Source: Spartobacteria bacterium UBA6821 (GTDB taxonomy: Bacteria; Verrucomicrobiota; Verrucomicrobiia; Chthoniobacterales; UBA6821). From it: DNA of 6,991 nucleotides. The DNA is taken from positions 1 to 6,991 of the forward strand of contig DKEN01000109.1 in the NCBI GenBank assembly GCA_002452515.1. The letters are read 5' to 3'. Position numbers and translations under genes: made by a program. The notes below the pieces were generated by a model that had not been told where the DNA came from, searched no databases, and saw only the letters and a list, made by a program, of their open reading frames with translations. The stretch's first letter is position 1; every line of letters begins with the position of its first letter. Shown here one piece after another: positions 1 through 6,577 of this stretch.

Positions 1-32
1 CGTGGGCACGCCCGAGTTCAATCCCAAGCCCC

Positions 33-2498
33 CTAAAAGTCGGCAGGTTTGGGGGGTGGCAGAGTCATCACCGGCGCCCCATCCGGAAGATCCATGGGCC
101 GAACAGCTTCCGCCTTGCGAACTTCCTTTTCGGTTCCCGGATCGGTGGCAGGAAGCGCCACCGGTACATTGGTAGAGACCTGATTGGTATCGGCACCGGG
201 ATCTTTGCCATCCGGCGTGGTGGCCCTTGCGACTTTGACATTGGAATCATCCACAACGCCGGCACGCAAAGGATTCACCGAGTGGTAAATATCATTTTGC
301 GCCAGCAGAGTTGGAGCATTCACCGGGATGGGGCGGATACGCGTAAGATCAATCGCTGAGGCCGCACGAGGCCATTCCTCCTCGTCAATCCCCCTGCTGT
401 AATCACGCACCCCTCCTCCATGGATATCGCAGATCGTGGTGGGCATCTCGTCAGGCGTGGCATATTCGGTGGTCACCAGACCGGGCGTTTTCCGACACTC
501 CTCAGCGGGTAGCAGTCCCGAGCTTCGGCAGATCTCGACGGGTTTGAGTCCTCCGGGAACAAGCAGTGGCTTTGATGGGAAGGAAGCCAGCGAGGCATTC
601 ATTATCTGCGCCCAGATTGGGAGGGCCAGATCCTTACCAAAGGCCCCGCGATAGATGGTGGTCGGTTTGTCAAATCCAACCCAGACGCCGCAGGTCACCG
701 CGCTGGAATAACCGACAAACCAAGTGTCGGTGAAGTCGTAGGCCGTCCCTGATTTTCCCGCAAGAAGATCATTGGTCGCTATCCCGTCAGCCGCCGCCTC
801 GGGGGCACAGGTCTTGTGCAGGGCATCCTCAAGCACCGTGTGTACCTGATAGGCCGCCTCGGCGGAAATGACGGGAACACGAGTGGAGGGATTGTCATAG
901 AGGACATTCCCCTCCGGATCGGTGATGCGGGTGATAGTGAAGAGCTTAGCAGGCCGCGATCCAGCTCCAGGAAAGGCTGTGTAGGCCAGCGTCAGTTCAT
1001 CGAGTGTCATCTCACTCGATCCAAGATAGGCATTAGCCACATCACGCAACGGGGAACGAATCCCTTCGTCCTTGCAGAACTTTCCGAGGGCATCCAGCCC
1101 TGTCATGAAGCCAAGCCTCACCACGGCGGCGTTTTTCCCGCGCGCCACGGCCTCATGGGATGTCATAGGCCCCTCGTAGTCGTTATCGGAACGTTCTACC
1201 CCCCACTCACCAAGAATGCCGCTATCGCCGCCGATCATCACGAAATGATTGTCGATGCAGGCGTCGTCGACCATTTCACCCGGAAAAATCCCTTTGGCAT
1301 AGGCTGCCGCAGCCACCATGGGAGTGAAGAGCGTTCCCGGGGGGCGCCGCCCCTGTAGGGCGCGATTGTATTCGCTGTGCAAAAAATCACGGCCGCCTAC
1401 CAGTGCCAGAATTCCTCCGGTCGTGTTATCCACGGCAAGCACCGCTCCTTGTAAATAGTTCGGAGCCGGCAGCGTCACAGGCTCGCCCCTTTGCGCGGCC
1501 TCCTCAAGATTCTGATTGATCTGACGATAGCGTTCATACGTCAGATGATTGTAACCGGGCTGCTTTTCAATTTCCGCAAGGTGGGCGCGCAAGGCCCTCT
1601 CTGCCGTAACCTGAAGCCTTCCGTCAAAGGTAGTCTGAATCCTGACCCCTTCGTTCATGGCGCGGTCGTAGCCGAGCGCGGCAATCGCCTGTTGCCTCAC
1701 CAGATCGATGGCGTAGGAAACCCGGTTTGGATTTGTCCTTTTGCGCACCAGCAGCGGAAGTTGGGTGGCATTCTCAAATTCATCGCGACTGATCAGGCGC
1801 ATCTCCCTCATTCTCGTCAGCACAAAATCACGCACTTTCTGCGCACCTTTGGGATTGTTCCAAGGGGAGAGACTATTAGGGCTCTTGAGCAGTCCCGCGA
1901 GCATCGCACACTCCCCGACGTTCATGTCCTTAGCGGGTTTGCCAAAGTATCCCCGTGACGCCGCCTCCACACCATAGAGTCCGCTGCCGAAATAGACGCG
2001 GTTGAGGTAGAGCTCCATGATCTTTTCCTTGGAAAGATGCTCCTCGATCCGCCAGGCCAGGAACATTTCGAGAATCTTGCGGCGGAAGGTGCGCTCCTTG
2101 AGATCAAAGGAGTTGCGCGCCAGTTGCTGCGTTACCGTGCTCGCCCCCTGCTTCACCCGGCCCTGCCGGTAATTGCTGATGGCTGCACGGAGTACGCCGA
2201 AATAATCGACCCCGTGATGCTCAAAGAACCGGTTATCCTCTTCCGCCACCACAGCATTCACCATCCCCTTGGGAATCTCATCATAGGTAACAGGGAGACG
2301 ATTCTGGATGAAGATTTTCCCGATCTGCTGGCCCGTGCGGTCATAGATGACACTTGCAGATTCCATCTTGGGAAGTTTATCCAGATCAAAGGAGTTAGCC
2401 TTCTCGTTAAACTCGGAATACATCCAGCCATAGACGACTAAAGCTCCTATCCCCATGGCGACAACCAGGAGAAGGGGCACAAGAAACCAGAGCCGCAA
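33..2498 (-). CDS. Class A penicillin-binding protein (PBP1A-like), transpeptidase motifs degenerate
   Basis: Inner-membrane peptidoglycan synthase that should polymerise lipid II into glycan strands in the periplasm. A hydrophobic anchor spans residues 4-24. The GT51 glycosyltransferase domain (about 65-240) has all its motifs: the EDNRFF block with probable catalytic E87, GASTVTQQ at 118-125, RKILE at 140-144 and ELYLN at 162-166. The penicillin-binding domain (about 350-640) keeps the fold-level landmarks NRALQGRRPPG and TWFVGY, and a K-S-G-T at 582-585. Where family members carry SxxK it reads T389-L-F-T392, and the SxN position is G454-K-N456, so acyl-enzyme chemistry looks lost. A Cys-containing segment (C657, C668, C690) resembles PBP1A/1C C-termini. 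Residues from about 710 are a proline- and charge-rich tail without visible fold. The start given is an in-frame TTG with no Shine-Dalgarno; the true start probably lies further upstream (see the junction entry). The TAG stop is at 33-35. The PBP identity is secure; loss of transpeptidase activity is inferred. Confidence 0.93.
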   Translation of the reverse strand: MRLWFLVPLLLVVAMGIGALVVYGWMYSEFNEKANSFDLDKLPKMESASVIYDRTGQQIGKIFIQNRLPVTYDEIPKGMVNAVVAEEDNRFFEHHGVDYFGVLRAAISNYRQGRVKQGASTVTQQLARNSFDLKERTFRRKILEMFLAWRIEEHLSKEKIMELYLNRVYFGSGLYGVEAASRGYFGKPAKDMNVGECAMLAGLLKSPNSLSPWNNPKGAQKVRDFVLTRMREMRLISRDEFENATQLPLLVRKRTNPNRVSYAIDLVRQQAIAALGYDRAMNEGVRIQTTFDGRLQVTAERALRAHLAEIEKQPGYNHLTYERYRQINQNLEEAAQRGEPVTLPAPNYLQGAVLAVDNTTGGILALVGGRDFLHSEYNRALQGRRPPGTLFTPMVAAAAYAKGIFPGEMVDDACIDNHFVMIGGDSGILGEWGVERSDNDYEGPMTSHEAVARGKNAAVVRLGFMTGLDALGKFCKDEGIRSPLRDVANAYLGSSEMTLDELTLAYTAFPGAGSRPAKLFTITRITDPEGNVLYDNPSTRVPVISAEAAYQVHTVLEDALHKTCAPEAAADGIATNDLLAGKSGTAYDFTDTWFVGYSSAVTCGVWVGFDKPTTIYRGAFGKDLALPIWAQIMNASLASFPSKPLLVPGGLKPVEICRSSGLLPAEECRKTPGLVTTEYATPDEMPTTICDIHGGGVRDYSRGIDEEEWPRAASAIDLTRIRPIPVNAPTLLAQNDIYHSVNPLRAGVVDDSNVKVARATTPDGKDPGADTNQVSTNVPVALPATDPGTEKEVRKAEAVRPMDLPDGAPVMTLPPPKPADF

Positions 2499-2638
2499 AA
2501 ACCATGGGGTCTTGCGGCGTTTAGCTTCTTCTTTTTCCCAACTGTAACGATGGCGTGCGATCCAGAAACTTTTTCATGAACCGTTGCTTCGGGCAAGCTC
2601 TTGCCTTCAAGGAGGCAGTCTATTTAATCAGCGTTTCT
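2499..2638 (-). other. Junction between nagA and the PBP gene, with probable lost N-terminus of the PBP
   Basis: The PBP reading frame stays open upstream of the TTG to an in-frame TGA at 2574-2576 but contains no ATG, GTG or TTG there. The translated stretch (ending EEAKRRKTPWFLR just before the membrane anchor) looks like a genuine basic cytoplasmic tail. An ATG at 2575-2577 is followed by a run of five A (2570-2574 on the plus strand as T). Read as it stands it encodes only 18 residues, starting MKKFLDR, with a stop at 2521-2523. Removing one A would join this ATG to the PBP frame (MKSFWIARHR...). A small inverted repeat, GGCAAG-AG-CTTGCC, lies at 2592-2605; it has no following T run, so I do not call it a terminator. 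No convincing promoter or Shine-Dalgarno was seen. Confidence 0.5.
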
Positions 2639-3850
2639 TTAACCGATAGGACTACCCATTGACCAGACTCCCTCCACCTGCCAGTCAGCAGAAAACTGAA
2701 GTAGGTCGGCCCTCTTGCCAACTTCCAGAGATCCCCGTTTCCCATCAACACCCAAGGACCGAGCTGGAGTAAGAGAAGCCATGGCAACAGCTTCTCCCAA
2801 AGGCACTCCCACCTGCTCCACCATCACCCTCACCCCGTCAATCATGCCAATCGTACTCCCTGCCAGGCGTCGATCAGCACCTTCTCCCGTCCAAGCCGCC
2901 CCCTGCTCAACCACACAGGAAAGGCCACCGAGTTCAAAGGGGGAGCCTTCCGGCAGACCGGTGCCTGCGGTGGCATCCGAGACGATGGCCACCGATTCCC
3001 ACCGCTTGGAGAGCCATGCCAGACGCAACAGTGTGGGGGAGAGATGGCGTCCATCGGCGATCACTTCGCAGAGGACTTCGTTTGTTAGAGCCGCCTCGGC
3101 GAGTCCTGTGTGCCGGACTCCCCCTTCACTTCGCAGAGAGGACATGCAGTTATAAAGGTGCGTCACTTGCGTACAACCCGATTGAAATCCTTTCAACGCC
3201 TCTTCTTCTGTTGCATTGGAATGACCAGCACTTGCAGTAATTCCATGCTGCACAAGAACACGGATCAGTTCCAAACTGCCTGGCAATTCCGGGGCAAGAG
3301 TCATTCTTGCAATCACTCCGGCATGACGCAGCAGTTCCTTCGTTTCGCATGCGGAGGGATGTCGGAGCATCTCCTCTCGGTGCGCCCCCCGGCGATAGGG
3401 TGAAAAGTAAGGGCCTTCCAGATGGATTCCAGCAAATCGTGAACCTGCCGTTTTCCTCTGATACTCTTCAGCAGCGACGAGCACTCTCTCCATATCCTCC
3501 AGCGATGCAGCCACCGTGGTGAGTACGGCCAGCGTTGTCCCCTTGCTCGCATGAAAGTTGAGAATGTCCTCAAAGGCCTCCGTCGTCGCCTCCATCGTGT
3601 CGCGCCCCATCGCCCCATGGCAATGGAGATCAATCAATCCAGGCGCAAGATACGCTCCTCCGCAGTCAACCACCGCGTCGCACAACTCCTCTTCCTCACG
3701 CAGGTGCTTCTCAAAATCAGCATGATCGGATCGAAGTTCTAGACGATGGATCAATCCATCCTGCTCGCACAGAAAACCCTCATCTCGGCCTCTTCCCGCG
3801 ACTCCAGGGGGAAGAACCAATCGGGCGTTCTTAAAGAGTTTCCTAGGCAT
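2639..3850 (-). CDS. nagA: N-acetylglucosamine-6-phosphate deacetylase
   Basis: Cytoplasmic amidohydrolase that removes acetate from GlcNAc-6-phosphate to give glucosamine-6-phosphate, the committed step of amino-sugar catabolism and recycling. Numbering from the chosen ATG gives 403 residues, a normal NagA length. Visible motifs in order: PGLIDLHCHG with metal-type H76 and H78, GIHLEGPY with E145, RRGAH with H156, SAGHSNA with H210, THLYNCM with H231, ADGRHLSP with H269, SDATAGTG with the catalytic-type D292, LAGSTI at 329-334, and the closing MASLTPARSLG and GKRADLL blocks. The HxH pair suggests a two-metal enzyme rather than the single-zinc E. coli type. The frame is open for 68 more codons upstream, but that part overlaps the preceding gene and has no NagA similarity. 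I chose the ATG at 3848-3850 because it opens MPRKLFKNARLVLPPG, a typical N-terminal beta strand. A GGAG lies 13 bases upstream, rather far. The gene starts 29 bases after the beta-galactosidase stop, so cotranscription is likely. The GalNAc-6-phosphate enzyme AgaA is a possible alternative. Confidence 0.93.
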   Translation of the reverse strand: MPRKLFKNARLVLPPGVAGRGRDEGFLCEQDGLIHRLELRSDHADFEKHLREEEELCDAVVDCGGAYLAPGLIDLHCHGAMGRDTMEATTEAFEDILNFHASKGTTLAVLTTVAASLEDMERVLVAAEEYQRKTAGSRFAGIHLEGPYFSPYRRGAHREEMLRHPSACETKELLRHAGVIARMTLAPELPGSLELIRVLVQHGITASAGHSNATEEEALKGFQSGCTQVTHLYNCMSSLRSEGGVRHTGLAEAALTNEVLCEVIADGRHLSPTLLRLAWLSKRWESVAIVSDATAGTGLPEGSPFELGGLSCVVEQGAAWTGEGADRRLAGSTIGMIDGVRVMVEQVGVPLGEAVAMASLTPARSLGVDGKRGSLEVGKRADLLQFSADWQVEGVWSMGSPIG

Positions 3851-3879
3851 GGGAAGCGCTTGGCTCCGTCGCGAGAGAA

Positions 3880-6264
3880 TCAGTTTTTGATCAAGGCATC
3901 CCCGATATGAATCCGGTAATCCTTGATACGTCCGGTCACACTGGTTCCGGCCCTCGGGGTATAGCGGAAGCCACCGATGGAGACACTCTTGCCAAGATCG
4001 ATCACCAGATAGTGAGGGTGATTGGGCTGGGTGGATTTCCAGGAGGTGTGCCAATAGTTCGATGTTTGTCCGTCAATCGCATTGGAAGCCGACCCATCCT
4101 CAGCGATGAGTTCCTCACTATCGACATAGGCAATTGTCCAATTCTGATGTGGGATGGAATTGCCCTGCGGGTCCAGGAGATCGAGCTCAGCGATGGCGGC
4201 AAACGGCTTCCCATCATAGGCGTTCAGGGTCTCGATGCAGAACTGCCGTCCAGTAAAAGGCTTTGGCAGCTTCACTTCCTGCGCGTCAGTTCCCGGAAGG
4301 AAACTTCCCTTGAGTGCCACATCGGAGTCCTGAAGTTGCAGATGAGCCTGGGAAATCGAGGTGCGGGAAAAATCGAGTTCGGGATGCAACTCATTGAGAA
4401 TCGGTTTTTCCAACCCGCCCACACGCGCCTCCCGTGGGCCGATCAGATCCAGAATCATGATCTCATTGGTTCCCTCCTTTAACCAAGGCCCTGGAAGATA
4501 GACGGTCTGCGTCGGACCGATATTCCAGAAACGAGAGAGGCAATGACCATTGATCCAGACGACACCTTTGCCCCAAGTCCGAAGATCCAGGAATGTATCG
4601 GCAGGTTTTGCAACTGTGAAGGTGCCGCGCCAGAATGCGGGTCCCGCCACGGGTTGCCCCGTCACTGGCTGCCATTTCAACGAGGAGAGCATCGTCGCAT
4701 CCAGAGGCAGGGGATAGACCTCCCAACCGCCGGTGAGCGTGATCGAGTCATTCGGCCCAGAGGTCAGCTTGACAGGTCCTTTCAAGCCTTTGCGGTCATG
4801 GATTTCCTTTCCAAAATTCACATGTCCCATTGCTTCGACAACGATGTCGAGTTGTGCTTTTTTCTCTCTCGCCGGCACCATGACGGAAAAGTGATGGGAG
4901 CGACGATCCATGACCCCGAGCTGTTTTCCGTCCAAGAAGACCCATGCGAAATCGCTGACCTGTTCCGCCTGCAGGGTTGCGGCAGGACCGGGGGGGATTT
5001 CCACACGATAAAGCGTGCAGCCATGCCCCTGATCATAAGCCTCCATATTCCTTGGAGTTTCGTCACTGATTGGAACCGGAAGATTCTCAAAAACTGGCGC
5101 TCGTTCCGTCAGGGAGAAGGAAGGAATGTTTATCACGGGATTGGCAGGAGGAGGATCGGGAAGTTTTTCCCCGGCTGGAAGGTACTTTGAAATGAGATCG
5201 CGCGTGGCTTGAAACTTTGCATTTGTCCAGCCCGCTTCCGAGATGGGGGCATCGTAGTCGTAACTGTTCACATCCGGCTTGAAGGGACGATCCGTACCGG
5301 GCCAAAGCCCTGGCGTTGTTCCTCCGTGCGCCATGTAGAGACTGAAGGAAAGCCCGTTTTTGAGCATATACTCGAGATCCTCAAGGTACGCCTGATTTTT
5401 ACCAAGATGATGGGGGGCTCCCCAGGTGTCGAACCATCCGGGGTAAAACTCGCCGCACATCAGCGGGCCGTTTGTCTGCACCTCACGAAGTTTTTGGAAA
5501 GCCCCCTTGGCATCACGGCCAAAATTGACAACCTGCAACAAATCGGGCCGGAATCCTTTCTTCAATGCGTCTCTTGGATTGCAGGCGAACAATGGGATAT
5601 TGAATCCAGCATCGATCAATGCCTGCCGGAGCTTACCCATGTACTCAGCATCCTTGCCGTAAGAGCCATATTCATTCTCAACCTGCGCCATGAGAATTGG
5701 TCCGCCATGGGTGACCTGCAGCGGGCCCAGTACACGACCAACCTCGCCATACCATGCAGTGGCGGCCTTCATGAAGTCAGCATCCTGCGTGCGGAGTTGA
5801 ATCTTATCGTTCTTCAGCAACCACCAGGGAAGTCCTCCCCCATCCCACTCGGAACAGACATACGGACCGGGACGGAGAATGATCCAGAGCCCCTCTTCTT
5901 GCGCGATGCGACAGAATTCCGCGGCATCCGCCTGTCCACTCCAATCGTATTTTCCCTGCTCGAATTCGTGAAAATTCCAGAAGAGATAGGCGCAGACAGC
6001 ATTCATCCCCATCGCCTTCACCGCCTGTAAGCGATTCCTCCAATACTCGCGGGGAACGCGGGTGAAGTGCATCTCTGCAACCCGAAGGACGATCGGTTTA
6101 CCATCCAGGAGAAAATCCTTATCCCCGATGGCAAAGGAGTGTTTCGGCTGAATATCAGACACCCCGTCAGCAGCCATCGTTTTTCCTCCGATCAGGAGAC
6201 ATAGGAACAGCAAATGAAGAAGCCTTAGAGAAAATATTCTCAGGGAGATCTGGAAAAATGGCAT
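3880..6264 (-). CDS. Secreted glycoside hydrolase family 35 beta-galactosidase with C-terminal F5/8-type (discoidin) module
   Basis: Exo-acting beta-galactosidase expected to release terminal galactose from oligosaccharides in the periplasm or at the cell surface. Residues 1 to about 31 form a signal peptide: a basic start, a leucine-rich core at 14-25 and a probable cut after TMA. The GH35 TIM barrel (about 45-365) contains EMHFTRVPREYWRNRL, YLFWNFHE, RPGPYVCSEWDGGGLPWWL, QVENEYGSYG with probable acid/base E198, and CGEFYPGWFDTWG with probable nucleophile E272. Two beta-rich jelly-roll regions follow (about 405-490 and 525-615), the second with GKGVVWINGHCLSRFW. Residues about 675-794 match the F5/8 type C/CBM32-like pattern (SNAIDGQTSNYWHTSW, then LVIDLG, GFRYTPR and GRIKDYRIHIG). 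The protein ends soon after this last strand, so the module is short. No Shine-Dalgarno precedes the ATG; it is chosen because it gives a complete signal peptide. The gene is first of a probable two-gene unit with nagA. Family assignment is firm; the natural substrate (lactose-, LacNAc- or plant-type galactosides) is unknown. Confidence 0.95.
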   Translation of the reverse strand: MPFFQISLRIFSLRLLHLLFLCLLIGGKTMAADGVSDIQPKHSFAIGDKDFLLDGKPIVLRVAEMHFTRVPREYWRNRLQAVKAMGMNAVCAYLFWNFHEFEQGKYDWSGQADAAEFCRIAQEEGLWIILRPGPYVCSEWDGGGLPWWLLKNDKIQLRTQDADFMKAATAWYGEVGRVLGPLQVTHGGPILMAQVENEYGSYGKDAEYMGKLRQALIDAGFNIPLFACNPRDALKKGFRPDLLQVVNFGRDAKGAFQKLREVQTNGPLMCGEFYPGWFDTWGAPHHLGKNQAYLEDLEYMLKNGLSFSLYMAHGGTTPGLWPGTDRPFKPDVNSYDYDAPISEAGWTNAKFQATRDLISKYLPAGEKLPDPPPANPVINIPSFSLTERAPVFENLPVPISDETPRNMEAYDQGHGCTLYRVEIPPGPAATLQAEQVSDFAWVFLDGKQLGVMDRRSHHFSVMVPAREKKAQLDIVVEAMGHVNFGKEIHDRKGLKGPVKLTSGPNDSITLTGGWEVYPLPLDATMLSSLKWQPVTGQPVAGPAFWRGTFTVAKPADTFLDLRTWGKGVVWINGHCLSRFWNIGPTQTVYLPGPWLKEGTNEIMILDLIGPREARVGGLEKPILNELHPELDFSRTSISQAHLQLQDSDVALKGSFLPGTDAQEVKLPKPFTGRQFCIETLNAYDGKPFAAIAELDLLDPQGNSIPHQNWTIAYVDSEELIAEDGSASNAIDGQTSNYWHTSWKSTQPNHPHYLVIDLGKSVSIGGFRYTPRAGTSVTGRIKDYRIHIGDALIKN

Positions 6265-6490
6265 GATGGGAAAACTTAGGTTGCAGCATCGAGATTCAAG
6301 GAGTCGAAGGAATGCCCCGTTGTGTGGAGTAATGGTTCTGCGACGAATCCCGGGGGAAAGAAAGGAGACATGGAAGTGATGACTAAACCAAATCCGACTC
6401 GAGATGACAACCCGGGATGAAAAGAGGATTCACGGAGGACTGTCCCGATTGGCAGCGACCACCTTTGTTGCAGTTATCGACTCGTCGGCA
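6265..6490. other. Non-coding gap upstream of the beta-galactosidase gene
   Basis: About 310 bases separate the beta-galactosidase start from the rpsD stop, of which this part lies beyond the rpsD terminator. It should carry the promoter and 5' untranslated leader of the beta-galactosidase gene. I see no RNA gene, no long repeat and no ORF of convincing length. A 16-codon plus-strand ORF (6370-6420) has a good AGGAG in front but nothing else to support it. The only regulatory candidate I can point to is the sigma70-like pair listed separately. Confidence 0.5.
6382..6410 (-). promoter_or_regulatory. Possible sigma70-type promoter of the beta-galactosidase-nagA unit
   Basis: On the minus strand TTGTCA (6405-6410) is separated by exactly 17 bases from TTTAGT (6382-6387). 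The first matches the -35 consensus at five of six positions, and the second matches the -10 consensus at four of six. Transcription would start near 6375 and leave a leader of about 110 bases before the beta-galactosidase ATG. The position, between the rpsD terminator and the gene, is sensible. Such a match can occur by chance in 200 bases, and the promoter consensus of this lineage is not known to me. Confidence 0.3.
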
Positions 6491-6491
6491 G

Positions 6492-6523
6492 AAAACAAAA
6501 ACCCCCGGTGTTACCCGGGGGTT
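6492..6523 (-). terminator. Rho-independent terminator of rpsD
   Basis: A perfect 9-base-pair inverted repeat, AACCCCCGG (6500-6508) and CCGGGGGTT (6515-6523), encloses a 6-base loop. On the minus strand the GC-rich stem is followed directly by TTTTTGTTTT, the classic intrinsic terminator layout. It lies about 55 bases after the rpsD stop codon, so rpsD transcription should end here and the beta-galactosidase gene should need its own promoter. The plus-strand side lacks a T run, so it works in one direction only. Confidence 0.92.
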
Positions 6524-6577
6524 GAAAGTGCTTTGACCAGCTAAGCTGATTAGCAGGTTTAAAGTTCCACCTCGCGT

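Noticed and set aside
1..32. Left-edge sequence downstream of the PBP stop
   Set aside because: It is too short to judge; a tiny GGGC/GCCC pairing is present but has no T run and cannot be called a terminator.
816..1958. Plus-strand ORFs of 180 and 155 codons
   Set aside because: Both are antisense to the PBP coding region and show no domain signal.
2521..2577. 18-codon leader peptide before the PBP gene
   Set aside because: It is better explained as the true PBP start displaced by one base in an A run; there are no attenuator-like codons or hairpins after it.
2592..2605. Inverted repeat GGCAAG-AG-CTTGCC after nagA as a terminator
   Set aside because: The stem has only 6 pairs with a 2-base loop, and no T run follows on either strand.
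3851..4054. Longer nagA form with 68 extra N-terminal residues
   Set aside because: It overlaps the coding end of the beta-galactosidase in another frame, shows no NagA similarity, and the ATG at 3850 gives the normal family length.
5209..6030. Plus-strand ORF of 273 codons
   Set aside because: It is antisense to the conserved GH35 catalytic barrel, and its translation has no recognisable motif, so it is a shadow ORF.
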